64,000 nt of DNA, taken from assembly GCA_016195985.1 (NCBI GenBank), contig JACPYP010000016.1, positions 405,831 through 469,830 of the forward strand. The letters are read 5' to 3'. Within the stretch, counting starts at the first letter, position 1; every line of letters begins with the position of its first letter. Below are positions 9,692 through 19,218 of this stretch, piece after piece. The position numbers and the translations under genes were made by a program. Source of the DNA: Acidobacteriota bacterium (lineage in GTDB: Bacteria > Acidobacteriota > Holophagae > Holophagales > Holophagaceae). The notes under the pieces are model-generated. The model was given only the letters and a program-made list of their open reading frames with translations. It ran no database searches and was not told where the DNA came from.

Positions 9692-9911
9692 GGCGCACCT
9701 GCATGCCTTCCAGGGCCACGGCCAGACAGGCCAGGGTTTCCCGCCCATCCACCCGCACGCGGCATTCGAAGCACTGCCCGATGCCGCAGAGGGGTCCCCG
9801 CGGGGCGCCGGAAAGATCCCGGCAGGCCACGGGCGGCAGGCCCAGGGCCGAGGTGAGCCGCGCGCCTTCGGCCACCTGCACCGGAAGGCCGTCCACCCAC
9901 ACCCTAGGCAC
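9684..9911 (-). CDS. Small [2Fe-2S] ferredoxin-like subunit of D-hydroxyproline dehydrogenase
   Basis: 75-residue plant-type ferredoxin fold, the electron-transfer subunit expected in the heteromeric D-hydroxyproline dehydrogenase. Cluster ligands are C42, C47, C50 and C62 (CGIGQCFEC...LAC). It starts at a GTG (9911) that overlaps the upstream stop as GTGCCTAG. Its own stop overlaps the next gene's start, so the three subunits are translationally chained. HcnA-type small subunits have this size and cysteine spacing. No N-terminal targeting signal is seen, so it is cytoplasmic or membrane-peripheral. Confidence 0.85.
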   Translation of the reverse strand: MPRVWVDGLPVQVAEGARLTSALGLPPVACRDLSGAPRGPLCGIGQCFECRVRVDGRETLACLAVALEGMQVRRD

Positions 9912-11022
9912 GGGCCACCTCCGGGAAGCGGCTGGGCAGGTAGGGCGCCGGATCCAGGGGCGGGGCCTGGCCCAGGATCCAAGCCGTCAGCAGCTCCGCC
10001 GTGGCCGGGGCCGTGGTGATGCCCAGCCCCTCGTGGCCGCAGGCCAGGAACACTCCCGGCCGGTGGGGCCAGGGACCGATCAGGGGGCGGTGGTCCGGCG
10101 TCGTGGGGCGGAAGCCCGTCCAGGCCCGCAGGACGGGCACCTCCGCCAGGCCGGGCACATAGGCCAGGGCCCGGCGGATCATGCGCTGGAGCAGGTGGGG
10201 GCGGAGATCGGGCGATTCATCTCCGAACTGGCGGCTCGATCCCAGCAGAAGCTGGCCGTTGGGGCGGGGCTGCAGGTTGAAGGCCACGCTGTCCTCCCGC
10301 GAGGCGTGGGCGGATTTCAGGTAGCCCAGCTCCACCAGCTGGTGCCTGAGGAAGCCGGGGCGGCGGTCCGTGATGGCCAGGTGCCCCTTCCGTTTCACCA
10401 GGGGCAGGTCCGGCAGCAGGCGCTTGGAGTCGCTCCCCGCGGCGATCACCACGCGGCCCGCCGGAAGGCGGGTGCCATCGTCCAGGCGCAGGCCTTCCGG
10501 TTCGAGGCTTGCCACGCGGCGGCCGCACAGGAGCTCGGCCCCGGCGCGGGCCGCGGCCTCCGCCAGCAGCCGGGCCCCGGCGGGCGGATAGACCACCGCG
10601 TCTCCGGGCACGAGCATGCCCCCGGCGAGGCCGGTGGCCAGGCAGGGTTCGAGGCCGCGCAGCGCGGCGGCGTCCAGCAGCTCCGCCCGGATTCCGGCCG
10701 CGCGGTAGGTTTCGCAGCGCGGGCGGACCAGCTCCATCTCCTCATCGTCGGCGGCCACCCAGAGGGTGCCGCAGGTCGTCATGTCCAGGGCCGCTCCCAG
10801 CTCCGGCGCCAGCTCCTTCCAGCGCTCCAGTCCCAGGCGGCACAGCGCCAGCTCCTCCGGCGAACCGTCCAGGGCCACCAGGTGTCCCATGGCCGCGCCG
10901 GTGGCGCCCAGGCCCCAGCCCTCGGCCTCCAGCAGGCCCACGCGGCAGCCCTGCCGCGCGAGGGCCAGGGCGCAGGCGCCGCCCACGATGCCTCCGCCCA
11001 CGATCAGGACATCAGGCGCCAC
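9904..11022 (-). CDS. D-hydroxyproline dehydrogenase catalytic subunit (DAO-family FAD oxidoreductase)
   Basis: Oxidises D-4-hydroxyproline to 1-pyrroline-4-hydroxy-2-carboxylate. The 372-residue glycine-oxidase/DAO-fold protein has the FAD dinucleotide motif VGGGIVGG (about 8-15), GATGAAMGH around residue 40 and the C-terminal GHEGLGITTAPATA segment that closes the FAD site in this family. It starts at GTG 11022 and overlaps the epimerase by 11 nt. It sits between the epimerase and the small [2Fe-2S] subunit, as expected for the catalytic subunit of the heteromeric enzyme. Sarcosine or glycine oxidase are the main alternatives; context argues against them. Confidence 0.85.
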   Translation of the reverse strand: MAPDVLIVGGGIVGGACALALARQGCRVGLLEAEGWGLGATGAAMGHLVALDGSPEELALCRLGLERWKELAPELGAALDMTTCGTLWVAADDEEMELVRPRCETYRAAGIRAELLDAAALRGLEPCLATGLAGGMLVPGDAVVYPPAGARLLAEAAARAGAELLCGRRVASLEPEGLRLDDGTRLPAGRVVIAAGSDSKRLLPDLPLVKRKGHLAITDRRPGFLRHQLVELGYLKSAHASREDSVAFNLQPRPNGQLLLGSSRQFGDESPDLRPHLLQRMIRRALAYVPGLAEVPVLRAWTGFRPTTPDHRPLIGPWPHRPGVFLACGHEGLGITTAPATAELLTAWILGQAPPLDPAPYLPSRFPEVARA

Positions 11023-11986
11023 GGAGGAAATCCGCGGTGAATGGATCCTCGGGATCGAGGATCAGGGCCGCCTCTGCGGTCATATGGGCCCGCCCCTGGA
11101 TGTGCGGCAGCAGGACGCCCTCCCGCCGGGCCATCCACCCCTTGAACACGGATCCGATGAGGCTTTCCTGACGCCAGACCTGGCCCTCCGCCAGCTTTCC
11201 CTCCTCCACCAGGCAGGCGAGCTTGGCGGAGGTCCCCGTTCCGCAGGGGCTGCGATCCCACTCCAGCCCGGGGCAGAGGACGAAGTTCCTGCCCTGGTTG
11301 GCCGGATCGGCGGCGGGGCCCGTGAGCTCCACGTGATCGACCTCGAAGCCGGCCTGGCGGCTCAGGCCCTGGCGCTCCACTTCCCGCAGGATGGCGGAGG
11401 CGGCTGTCATCAGCGCGGGCAGCTGCTCCCGGCGCAATTCGAGGCCGTGGTCCTCCACGAGGAAGAACCCGTTGCCGCCCCAGGCCACGTCTCCGTGCAC
11501 CAGGCCCAGCCCCTGCACCTGCAGGGGGACGCGGCGGAGGCAGCGGCGGGCGGGCACGTTGACCACCACGACGCTTCCGTCTTCGAGCAGCTCTGCCTCC
11601 ACCACGCCCACGGGCGTGTCGATGCGGAGCCGCCCCGGCCGGATCCTGCCCACATGCCGCAGCGTCTCCACCACGCCCATGATGCCGTGGCCGCACATGC
11701 CGAGGACGCCCACGTTGTTGAAGAAGATCACGCCGAGGTCGCAGCCTGGCGCGTGGGGCGGCACCACCAGGGCCCCCACCACCACCTCTGACGCCCGGGG
11801 CTCGCAAACCAAAGTCCGGCGCCAGGCGGCGTGGCCGCTCAGCAGCTTCGCCCGGCGCTCGCCCAGGGGGCCCGCGCCGAGATCAGGGCCGCCCTCCAGC
11901 ACCACCCGGGTGGGCTCGCCGCCCGTATGGCTGTCGAAAACGTGGATTCGGGTCGCAGGTGCCAATGGATGTCCTTGTTTGAACAC
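11012..11986 (-). CDS. 4-hydroxyproline 2-epimerase (proline racemase family)
   Basis: Cofactor-independent epimerisation of trans-4-hydroxy-L-proline to cis-4-hydroxy-D-proline, the first catabolic step. Both catalytic cysteines are visible: C98 in MCGHGIMG and C248 in RSPCGTGTSAK. I take GTG 11986 as the start, with GGCGGAAG upstream and 324 residues, the usual family length. The frame remains open to 12076 but that extension reads into the divergent promoter region. The C248 motif and the operon partners favour hydroxyproline epimerase over proline racemase, though the family is hard to separate by sequence alone. Confidence 0.88.
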   Translation of the reverse strand: MFKQGHPLAPATRIHVFDSHTGGEPTRVVLEGGPDLGAGPLGERRAKLLSGHAAWRRTLVCEPRASEVVVGALVVPPHAPGCDLGVIFFNNVGVLGMCGHGIMGVVETLRHVGRIRPGRLRIDTPVGVVEAELLEDGSVVVVNVPARRCLRRVPLQVQGLGLVHGDVAWGGNGFFLVEDHGLELRREQLPALMTAASAILREVERQGLSRQAGFEVDHVELTGPAADPANQGRNFVLCPGLEWDRSPCGTGTSAKLACLVEEGKLAEGQVWRQESLIGSVFKGWMARREGVLLPHIQGRAHMTAEAALILDPEDPFTADFLRGA

Positions 11987-12013
11987 AATCTTCCGCCGGG
12001 CACCCGCGCGGGT

Positions 12014-12054
12014 CTTGTGCGATTCCCCCCTTGCGGATGCCGAAAGAGCACAAG
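12014..12054. promoter_or_regulatory. Inverted repeat between the hydroxyproline operon and its divergent regulator
   Basis: CTTGTGC (12014-12020) and GCACAAG (12048-12054) form a 7-bp inverted repeat with 27 nt between the arms. It lies in the 149-bp gap between the divergently transcribed epimerase and AraC-type regulator genes. It could be an operator for the neighbouring AraC protein, but such a short repeat can arise by chance. Confidence 0.3.
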
Positions 12055-12135
12055 GCCGGGCCAGGAGCCCGTCCAAGTCATGGGTGGGGGCTGCGCTGGG
12101 GCGCCAGCCGAGGGAGGCAAGGTAAACTGCGAGCC

Positions 12136-12885
12136 ATGCCGCCCTTCCGCGAATCGAGCCTGGATGCCCTGTTGAGTCAGGCGGGGAGCCTCGATTTCGT
12201 GGAAGCGCTCTTCGACCGCCTCCACCAGGCGGTCTTCACCGTGAAGGACACGGCGGGGCGCTACCTGGCCATGAGCCAGAGCGGCGTCGAGCGCTGCGGC
12301 CTGGCCTCGAAGCAGGCGGCCATGGGAAAGACGGTGTTCGAGCTGTGGCCCCCGGAGATGGCCAAGCGCTATGCGGATCAGGACGCCCGGCTGCTGAGGA
12401 CCGGAAGCCCCATCGTCGACGCGCTGGACCTCACCCTCTATCCGGACCGCCGCCCGGGCTGGTGCCTCACCCAGAAGGTTCCCGTCAGGGACCACGGCGG
12501 CCGCGTGATCGCCCTGGCCTGCCTCAGCACGGACCTGCCCGAGCCCAGCCGCGCCGGCCTCATCGACGCCCCCTTCGCGGCGGCGGTGGACCACATCCAC
12601 GGCCACTTCGCCGAGGGGCTCCGCATGGAACAGCTGGCCGCCATGGCGGGGCTGTCCATGGTCCAGTTCGAACGGCGCATCAAGAAGGTCTTCCACCTCA
12701 GCCCGGGCCAGTACGTCATGAAAGTCCGCATCCAGGCGGCGGCCGACGCCCTGTCCGACACGGAACTTCCGATCTCTGCCATCGCCGTGGACACGGGCTT
12801 CTGCGACCAGGCGGCGCTGACACGCCAGTTCAAGCAGGTCACCGGCCTGAGTCCCGCCGCCTACCGGAAGTGGGCCCGGGGCTGA
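12136..12885 (+). CDS. PAS-domain AraC-family transcriptional regulator
   Basis: 249-residue predicted activator of the divergent hydroxyproline operon. The N-terminal part (about 10-130) is PAS-like ([17 protein letters not shown]..., then CLTQKVPV...) and should sense a small ligand. The C-terminal part (about 150-249) is a double helix-turn-helix AraC domain ending [20 protein letters not shown], which matches the conserved second HTH. Pseudomonas hydroxyproline clusters are also controlled by an AraC-type protein. The start at ATG 12136 is chosen because the PAS fold begins just after it; the frame is open to 12031 but that part lies in the promoter region. Confidence 0.85.
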   Translation: MPPFRESSLDALLSQAGSLDFVEALFDRLHQAVFTVKDTAGRYLAMSQSGVERCGLASKQAAMGKTVFELWPPEMAKRYADQDARLLRTGSPIVDALDLTLYPDRRPGWCLTQKVPVRDHGGRVIALACLSTDLPEPSRAGLIDAPFAAAVDHIHGHFAEGLRMEQLAAMAGLSMVQFERRIKKVFHLSPGQYVMKVRIQAAADALSDTELPISAIAVDTGFCDQAALTRQFKQVTGLSPAAYRKWARG

Positions 12886-12918
12886 TCGGCCAGGAGGCTG
12901 GTGCCTGGTCCGGATTTC

Positions 12919-12946
12919 GTTTCAGAAATCGGTTTCAGAAATCGGT
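12919..12946. promoter_or_regulatory. tkt upstream operator, near copy of the ara operator
   Basis: Two tandem copies of GTTTCAGAAATCG (12919-12931, 12932-12944) are followed by GTATC. Aligned to the ara operator, 24 bp from 12926 match at 21 positions, including ATCGGTTTC A GAAATCGGT (12928-12946), which keeps seven of nine palindrome pairs. It lies about 200 bp upstream of the transketolase start and downstream of the regulator gene's stop. Sharing a site with the ara operon suggests common control of pentose metabolism. I see no convincing -35/-10 pair next to it. Confidence 0.65.
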
Positions 12947-13147
12947 ATCATTTTGCTGGACACGGGCCCGCCGCCCCCTGATGCTGGTGGGGCCGTTCAG
13001 GCGCTTGGCCTCAGCCATCTTGCGGCCAGGCGTGTATCCTCCCTGCAACGATCCTTCGCAGCCCGTTTGCACCCCCTTTCTGAACCTCTGGACGCCCCGG
13101 CCAGGTTCCAGGGTGCTTGCCGTATCTCTCCCTTCCAGGAGCCGCCG

Positions 13148-15127
13148 ATGAACAACCTCGACAAGCGCTGCATCGACACGATCCGCTGTCTGGCCATGGA
13201 TGCCGTGCAGAAGGCGAACAGCGGCCACCCCGGCACCCCCATGGCCCAGGCACCGGCGGCCTACGCCCTGTGGGCCCAGGTCATGAAACACAATCCCGCC
13301 AACCCCCATTGGCCCGACCGCGACCGCTTCGTGCTGTCCTGCGGCCACGCTTCCATGCTCATCTACAGCCTGCTCTTCCTGGCGGGCTACGGACTGGAGC
13401 TGGATGACCTGAAAGCCTTCCGCCAGTGGGGCTCCAGGACCCCCGGCCATCCGGAATTCGGCCACACTGCCGGCATCGAAACCACCACGGGCCCCCTGGG
13501 GCAGGGCATCGGCAACGCGGTAGGCATGGCCATCGCCGAGCGCTGGCTGGCCGGCCGTTTCAACCGCCCGGGCCACGACATCGTGAACCACCGCACCTTC
13601 GCCTTCGCGGGCGACGGCTGCCTGATGGAAGGCGTCGCCTACGAGGCCGCCAGCCTCGCGGGGCATCTGGGCCTGGGAAAGCTCACCGTGCTTTGGGACA
13701 ACAACAGGATCACCATCGAGGGACGGACGGACCTGGCTTGGAGCGAGAACGTCCCGGGCCGCTTCGAGGCCATGGGCTGGCGGGTGCTGAAAGTGGCTGA
13801 TGGCGAAGATCTGGAAGCGCTGCTGAAGGCCTTCCGGGAACCCGCCTGCGGCAGGCCCACCCTCATTGATTGCACCACGGTCATCGGGTTTCCGGCTCCC
13901 AGCAAGAAGGACACCCACCATGCCCACGGCGCTCCCTTGGGCGACGCGGAAATCCGCGCCACCAAGGAGATCCTGGGCTTCGATCCCGATGTCCAGTTCC
14001 CCGTTCCAGCGGAGGCCCTCGCCCACTGGCGCGGCCAGTGCGGCCCCCGCGGAGCTGCCGCCGAGGCCGAGTGGAGGGCCCGTTTCGAGGCCTACCGGCA
14101 GGCCTTCCCGGAACTGGCGGCCGAGTACGAGGCGTTTATGAAGGGAGAGCTGCCGCCGGAATGGCGGAAGGCCCTGCCCACCTTCTCCACCAGTGACTCA
14201 TACGCCACGCGCGAGGCCAGCGGCAAGGTTCTCAACGCGCTGGCGGCGGCCATCCCCAACCTCATCGGCGGCAGCGCAGACCTCGCCCCTTCCAACAACA
14301 CGCACCTGAAGGATGGCGGCGATTTCGGGCCCCGGGAGAATGGGCGGAACTTCCATTTCGGCATCCGCGAACACGCCATGGGCGCCGTCCTGAACGGCAT
14401 GAGCCTTCATGGCGGCCTGAAGCCTTTTAGCGCCACCTTCTTCATCTTCTGCGACTACATGCGGCCCACGGCGCGCCTGGCCTCGCTGATGAAGATTCCC
14501 GTGACCTACGTGTGGACGCACGATTCCATCGGTGTGGGCGAGGACGGCCCCACCCACCAGCCCATCGAGCAGATGATGAGCATGCGCCTCATCCCCGGGT
14601 TCACCATGATCCGTCCCGCGGACGCCAACGAGACCGCCCAGGCCTGGGCCATCGCGGTGGCGAAGAAGGACGGACCCGTGGGGCTGGCGCTCACCCGCCA
14701 AAAACTGCCCACGCTGGATGCCACGAAGGCCGAAGGTGCCGCCAAGGGCGCCTACATTCTCGAGGAGGCCAGCGCGGCGCCCCGGCTCCTGCTTCTGGCT
14801 TCCGGATCCGAAGTCCACCTGGCGGTGCGGGCCCGCAAGGCGCTCGAAGCGGAAGGCGTGCCCACCCGCGTGGTGTCCATGCCCTGCTGGGAGCTCTTCG
14901 AGGCCCAGAGCGCCGCCTACAGGGCGGAGGTCCTGCCGGAGGCCGTCACCGCGAGGGTTTCCATCGAGGCAGGCGTCACCACCGGCTGGCAGCGCTACAC
15001 CGGCGCCAAGGGCGCTTGCATCGGGCTGGACCACTTCGGGGCCAGCGCCCCGGCGGACATCCTCTTCGAGCAGTTCGGCCTCACGGTGGACCATGTGGTG
15101 AAGGCCGCCAGGGCCCTGCTCGCCTGA
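13148..15127 (+). CDS. tkt: Transketolase
   Basis: Thiamine-diphosphate enzyme moving two-carbon units between pentose and hexose phosphates; it uses the xylulose 5-phosphate made by the ara pathway. 659 residues, typical for bacterial Tkt. Visible hallmarks are H27 in SGHPGTPMA, the ThDP/Mg motif GDGCLMEG (about 155), and [16 protein letters not shown] (about 455-470) in the pyrimidine domain. The ATG at 13148 follows AGGAG (13137-13141); an in-frame upstream extension is non-conserved leader. Preceded by a motif shared with the ara operon. Confidence 0.97.
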   Translation: MNNLDKRCIDTIRCLAMDAVQKANSGHPGTPMAQAPAAYALWAQVMKHNPANPHWPDRDRFVLSCGHASMLIYSLLFLAGYGLELDDLKAFRQWGSRTPGHPEFGHTAGIETTTGPLGQGIGNAVGMAIAERWLAGRFNRPGHDIVNHRTFAFAGDGCLMEGVAYEAASLAGHLGLGKLTVLWDNNRITIEGRTDLAWSENVPGRFEAMGWRVLKVADGEDLEALLKAFREPACGRPTLIDCTTVIGFPAPSKKDTHHAHGAPLGDAEIRATKEILGFDPDVQFPVPAEALAHWRGQCGPRGAAAEAEWRARFEAYRQAFPELAAEYEAFMKGELPPEWRKALPTFSTSDSYATREASGKVLNALAAAIPNLIGGSADLAPSNNTHLKDGGDFGPRENGRNFHFGIREHAMGAVLNGMSLHGGLKPFSATFFIFCDYMRPTARLASLMKIPVTYVWTHDSIGVGEDGPTHQPIEQMMSMRLIPGFTMIRPADANETAQAWAIAVAKKDGPVGLALTRQKLPTLDATKAEGAAKGAYILEEASAAPRLLLLASGSEVHLAVRARKALEAEGVPTRVVSMPCWELFEAQSAAYRAEVLPEAVTARVSIEAGVTTGWQRYTGAKGACIGLDHFGASAPADILFEQFGLTVDHVVKAARALLA

Positions 15128-15179
15128 GCAGAATCGGGAACGCGTCTCTGCAATGGACACACTGAATCCGGGAGGTCTT

Positions 15180-16751
15180 GTGCGCGTGCTGCGGCTGCTC
15201 ATCTGCCTTGTTCTGCTTGGCCCGGCCATGGTCTGGTCCCGGGCCACGACTCGGTCCAGGGGTGGGATCGCCTACACCATCCGCATTCCCAGGCCCCAGG
15301 ACCACAAGGCCGAGGTGAGCGTCCGCATTCCCACGGAGGGCCAGGCCGTCCTCGATCTGATGATGCCCCGGTGGTCGCCGGGCTATTACGCGGTCCAGGA
15401 CCTCGCGGCCCGGGTGCAGGATCTGGCCGCGGCCGGGGTGGCGGGCAAGCCGCTGAAGGTGGAGCATCCGGCCCCGAACCGCTGGCGCGTGCGTGCCGCA
15501 GGCGCCCGCGAGATCACCTTGTTCTACCGCCTGGATTGCCCCTCCCATTTCGTCACCACCAACCTGGTGACCGGGCAGATGGCCATTCTGAGCGGCCCGG
15601 CCACGTTCATCACGCCGGTTCCTTTCGCGGGCCGGTCCTACGAGGTGGTGCTGGACCTTCCCCCGGGCTGGACGCAATGCGCCACGGGCCTGGAAGCCGC
15701 GCCGGCCGGCCGGTCCTGCCACTTCACGGCTCCGGACTACGACACCCTGCTGGACTGCCCCCTGGCCGCGGGGGCCTTCTCCACCCACACCTTCGAGGTG
15801 GGGGGTATCCGCCACGAGCTGGTGGACATCGGCGACTACGGCGCCTGGGACGGCGCCCGGGCCGGCGAGAACCTCGCCACGGTGGTGAAGGAAAACCAGC
15901 TTTTCTGGGGTCGGCTGCCCTACCGGAAATACGTCTTCCTCAACGTTTTCGGCCCGGGGGCAGGGGGCCTGGAGCATCAGAATTCCGCGATGCTCAGCTC
16001 CATGCCGCCGCCGGAGGGCAAGACTGGCGCCGATTTCCGCTGGTACTCGTACGTGAGCCACGAATTCTTCCACGGCTACAACGTCAAGCGCCTGCGCCCG
16101 GTGGAACTGGGGCCCTTCGACTACGAGCGTCCGCCGCGCACGGCGGGGCTCTGGGTGGCCGAGGGCCTGACCACCTACTACGGCCCTGTGATGGCCGTCC
16201 GCGCAGGCCTGGGAACACCGGAGGATTTCCTCGCGGAACTGAGCGGCGCGATCCGCCGCCTTCAGCAGGCCCCGGGCCGGCTCAAGCAGACTTTGGAGCG
16301 GGCCTCCCTCGACGTTTGGGATGAAGGCGGCTCCGGCGTGGGGGGAGACCCGGACAAGGGCGTCAGCTACTACGTGAAGGGCCCCGTGGTGGGGTTCCTG
16401 CTCGACGCGCGCATCCGGATGGCCAGCAAGGACAAGCGGAGCCTGGACGATCTCATGCGGCTCGCCTTCCGCCGTTTCAGCGGGAGGACGGGTTTCACCG
16501 AAGCCCAGTTCCGCGCCGCCGCCGAAGAGGTGGCGGGAACCAGCCTCCGGGACTGGTTCCGCAGGCACCTGGCGTCCACTGAGGAGCTGGATTACCGCGA
16601 AGCCCTGGACTGCTTCGGGCTCCGCTTCGCCGCTCCCGCCGCTTCCGGCCAGCCCAGCTGGACCCTGGAAGTGGATCCGGGAGCGGGCCTCCCGCAGAAG
16701 GCCCGGCTCGCGGACTTGCTGAAGGCCCGCCGGGCGGACGCTAGATCTTGA
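15180..16751 (+). CDS. M61-family (glycyl aminopeptidase-like) metallopeptidase, exported
   Basis: Predicted periplasmic or secreted zinc peptidase. The GTG at 15180 follows GGGAGG by four nt and starts a signal peptide ([19 protein letters not shown]); the frame is also open from ATG 15153. Of 523 residues, the catalytic HEFFH motif is at about 294 and EGLTTYY at about 327 provides the third zinc ligand. The N-terminal beta domain and the catalytic domain are present. The usual C-terminal PDZ domain is missing or reduced to about 50 residues. The gene converges on, and overlaps by 11 nt, the MCP gene that follows. Confidence 0.88.
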   Translation: MRVLRLLICLVLLGPAMVWSRATTRSRGGIAYTIRIPRPQDHKAEVSVRIPTEGQAVLDLMMPRWSPGYYAVQDLAARVQDLAAAGVAGKPLKVEHPAPNRWRVRAAGAREITLFYRLDCPSHFVTTNLVTGQMAILSGPATFITPVPFAGRSYEVVLDLPPGWTQCATGLEAAPAGRSCHFTAPDYDTLLDCPLAAGAFSTHTFEVGGIRHELVDIGDYGAWDGARAGENLATVVKENQLFWGRLPYRKYVFLNVFGPGAGGLEHQNSAMLSSMPPPEGKTGADFRWYSYVSHEFFHGYNVKRLRPVELGPFDYERPPRTAGLWVAEGLTTYYGPVMAVRAGLGTPEDFLAELSGAIRRLQQAPGRLKQTLERASLDVWDEGGSGVGGDPDKGVSYYVKGPVVGFLLDARIRMASKDKRSLDDLMRLAFRRFSGRTGFTEAQFRAAAEEVAGTSLRDWFRRHLASTEELDYREALDCFGLRFAAPAASGQPSWTLEVDPGAGLPQKARLADLLKARRADARS

Positions 16752-18321
16752 ACACCTTCATGGCCGCGGAAAGCTCTTCGGAAACCCGCGCCAAATCGCT
16801 GGCCGTCCGGGCGATCTCCTGGACCGTGGCGGACATCTGCTGCGTGGCGGCCGCGTTCTGTCCAATCTCCCGGCTGACCTCCTCCACCCGGTGAGCCACG
16901 TCTTCGGATGTGTGTGACTGCTCCTCGGTCGCGGTCCCGATCTGGGTCACCATGCTGGACATCCCTGTGATCGCCTGCTGGATGTCAGACAGCAGGTGGG
17001 CAGTGCGTTCCACCGCCGTCTCGCCCGTTTCGACGGAATCCCGGCTTTCGACGAGCAGCCCTTCGATCTCGGCGGCCGAGGCGCGGCTGCGTTCCGCCAG
17101 CTTGCGTACCTCCTCCGCCACCACCGCGAAGCCCTTGCCCTGGGCCCCCGCCTTGGCCGCCTCGATGGCGGCATTGAGGCTCAGCAGGTTGGTCTGCCGG
17201 GCGATGTCCTGGATGACCTGGATGGCTTTGCCGATGTTGGCGGTCGATTCTTTGATCCGGCCCATGCCTTCGGCCATCTCCATTCCTCCGCGGCCGCCCT
17301 CTTCCGCCGCCTTGACCGCGGCATCGGAGTGGCGGGACGAAGCGCGGACGTTTTCCGCGACCTGCTGGACACTGGCCGAGAATTGCGTGATGGCGGCGGC
17401 CATGGATCCAGCCGATAGGTGGATCGACTCGCCGCCTTTCGCTATCTGGTCCGTGGTCGCCGACATCTCTTCGGCCGAGGCGGAAAGCTCGGTCGCGCCG
17501 CTGGCCACCGCCATGGCCGAATCCGACACCTTCCTGAGCGTGGCGCGGAGGGCCTCCAGCGTCTTGTTCAACGCATTGCCCAGCTGGCCGATCTCATCGG
17601 TGGAATCCACCTTCGCCTGAAGGGTCATGTTGCCCTGGGACACCTCGTTCAGCACGCCCATGAAGGCCGTGATGGGACGGGTGATGCTCCGCGTGATCAG
17701 TCCGGCGGCTGCGAGCCCGAGGCCCAGCGCCACGAGGCTGATGACGATCAGAGCGCCGGTCGCAAAGCGCCGCGCCGCCTCAGCCTCTTCATAGCCCTGC
17801 CGCATCTGTTCGGAGGTGAAGTCGCAGACGGTCTGGAGCTCGGCCATCCACCGGTCATTGGCCGCGCCACCTTCTCCCACTGTCAGGTCCGTGGCCTCTT
17901 TCCGTTTTCCCTGCGCGGCGAAGGCGAGGGCCCGATCGTTGAATTCCCTCGCGAGAACCGCCTGTTCCTTCATGACCTTCACGGCCGCGCGGCCTCGGTC
18001 CGACACCAGCAGGCGGTCGAGCTCCTCTGAGGCCTTGCGGTAGTGTTCTCTCGCACCCTCGATCTTCTTCTGGGCCGCCGCGACGATCTCGGGGTTGTCG
18101 GAAAGGATGATGGTGCGGACTTGGCTTTGGATCGCCTGGACCTCGAATTGGATGTCGCTTGCCAGGTCACTCTGGCGCCCGAGGACCATGACCACCTGGG
18201 TCAGGTCATTTCCCAAGCGGAAGAGTTGCAGCACCGCGAAACCGCTGGCGAGAATCAGCAACCCGAGAACCAGGCCAAAGGCGAGGGTCAGTCTTTGACC
18301 AATGCGAAGACGTGCGAGCAT
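16741..18321 (-). CDS. Methyl-accepting chemotaxis protein (four-helix-bundle sensor)
   Basis: 526-residue transmembrane chemoreceptor. Start ATG 18321 follows GGAG; it begins [14 protein letters not shown] with a first TM (about 10-30), a helical periplasmic 4HB_MCP domain to about 180, a second TM (about 185-210), HAMP, then a signalling domain whose hairpin tip reads [30 protein letters not shown]. That tip contacts CheA/CheW. No CheA, CheW or CheR/B gene is in the window, so it must work with chemotaxis proteins encoded elsewhere. There is no C-terminal CheR-tethering pentapeptide. Confidence 0.93.
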   Translation of the reverse strand: MLARLRIGQRLTLAFGLVLGLLILASGFAVLQLFRLGNDLTQVVMVLGRQSDLASDIQFEVQAIQSQVRTIILSDNPEIVAAAQKKIEGAREHYRKASEELDRLLVSDRGRAAVKVMKEQAVLAREFNDRALAFAAQGKRKEATDLTVGEGGAANDRWMAELQTVCDFTSEQMRQGYEEAEAARRFATGALIVISLVALGLGLAAAGLITRSITRPITAFMGVLNEVSQGNMTLQAKVDSTDEIGQLGNALNKTLEALRATLRKVSDSAMAVASGATELSASAEEMSATTDQIAKGGESIHLSAGSMAAAITQFSASVQQVAENVRASSRHSDAAVKAAEEGGRGGMEMAEGMGRIKESTANIGKAIQVIQDIARQTNLLSLNAAIEAAKAGAQGKGFAVVAEEVRKLAERSRASAAEIEGLLVESRDSVETGETAVERTAHLLSDIQQAITGMSSMVTQIGTATEEQSHTSEDVAHRVEEVSREIGQNAAATQQMSATVQEIARTASDLARVSEELSAAMKVFKI

Positions 18322-18354
18322 TATTCGGTTCTCCAATGGTGAATTCGATTCCAT

Positions 18355-18767
18355 GTTCGCGCTGCAGCACCCACCGCAGGAGGACGCCCTTAGATTTTGT
18401 CATGCGAGCAGCCGTTACCAATGAATACAAGCGACTCTACCGGTCCGGAAACAGACCAGATGCCAGAAGAGGAACAAAAGAACGCTCAAGGGCCTTCAAG
18501 GCCCGCCCGGCTGCATACCAGACTCGGCGTCCGGTCCGAGGAGAACGACCTCTCCTTGCGTGACATGAAGCCTTCACCTGATAGAGCGATGGCGTCCTCC
18601 ATCCGTGAGATCGGCCGGCTAGCCATCTCGACCCTCCCATAAAAACCCGAAGGCCCTGCGTGACAGGGGAACCTTGATGATGCGGCGAAGCCCAGCAAGA
18701 AGAAGCGGGGCAGATCATGAGTCGCCGGGCCGGATTTGAGCCGGGCCTCGGTACCTCCGTCCCCAGA
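18355..18767. other. Non-coding stretch, no gene recognised
   Basis: About 410 bp between an MCP gene and the DUF6191-like gene. Several short open frames exist on both strands but none has a convincing ribosome site, codon bias or recognisable product. No attC site, tRNA or terminator with a T-run is visible. This is where the backbone changes to cassette-type sequence. Confidence 0.5.
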
Positions 18768-19052
18768 TCAGGCCCTACCGCCGGGACCCGACCTTGGGTC
18801 CGGTCCCGGATATGGCTCTGGATCCGGCCTCTCCTTGTTCCGGTCCTGCTTCGCCTCTATGACGTGGGTGGCCTTGCCCGATTCAAAGATCTTCTGCAAT
18901 TCGAGGGCCCCATGTCCCAACGAATTCCCCGTGGGCTTGCTTCTCCGGTAGAAAATCCATCTCCTCCGCTCCGCCCATAGCGCCACCCGGTCAAGCCCAT
19001 ACAGACCGAAGAGAACGGCCACGCCAGCGATCGTGATTTTCAGCGGTCCCAT
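18768..19052 (-). CDS. DUF6191-like small membrane-anchored protein
   Basis: 94 residues of unknown function. An N-terminal hydrophobic helix (about 5-22) is followed by the basic aromatic motif ALWAERRRWIFYRRSK (about 25-40) and a charged, proline-rich tail (PDPEPYPGPDPRSGP). The WAERRxWIxYRR signature resembles proteins I recall as DUF6191; this is from memory. The ATG lies 13 nt after the GTTAGGC end of an attC site in the minus-strand direction. It therefore occupies the position of a gene-cassette ORF. No further attC is seen downstream of it. Confidence 0.6.
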   Translation of the reverse strand: MGPLKITIAGVAVLFGLYGLDRVALWAERRRWIFYRRSKPTGNSLGHGALELQKIFESGKATHVIEAKQDRNKERPDPEPYPGPDPRSGPGGRA

Positions 19053-19065
19053 CCGAATCCTGTAA

Positions 19066-19174
19066 GCCTAACGGCGGAAGCTGGCCGGCCCCATTGCTGT
19101 GGGGACCTGGTTACTGAATGGTTTGGGGGACATGGCGAACAGCGATAGGGTTCGTGTTGAGCGAAGGGTTTGGC
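19066..19174 (-). repeat. attC recombination site (integron cassette)
   Basis: 109-bp imperfect inverted repeat bounded by GCCTAAC (19066-19072) and GTTTGGC (19168-19174), the RYYYAAC/GTTRRRY core pattern of attC sites. Inner arms GGCCCCATTGCTG and CAGCGATAGGGTTC pair. Sequence and length closely match the sites at 34.0 and 35.6 kb, so it belongs to the same attC family. In minus-strand orientation it follows the acetyltransferase ORF and precedes the DUF6191-like ORF. Confidence 0.8.
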
Positions 19175-19218
19175 CCGTGGCGTCAGCTTGAATGAATCGT
19201 TCGGCGCGAGGCATCTGG

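Noticed and set aside
9692..9982. N-terminal extension of the FAD/BFD subunit (529-residue frame)
   Set aside because: The extension covers the 2Fe-2S subunit in another frame. The GTG at 9691 overlaps its stop in the same manner as neighbouring genes.
12953..13147. Upstream extension of transketolase
   Set aside because: The conserved N-terminus starts at ATG 13148 with a ribosome site. The extension is leader sequence just downstream of the operator.
15081..16568. 495-residue minus-strand open frame over the M61 peptidase gene
   Set aside because: Antisense shadow; the plus strand has a complete HEFFH peptidase with signal peptide.
18437..18718. 93-residue minus-strand open frame between MCP and DUF6191-like gene
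   Set aside because: No ribosome site, no motif, and composition unlike neighbouring genes; other frames are open over the same sequence.
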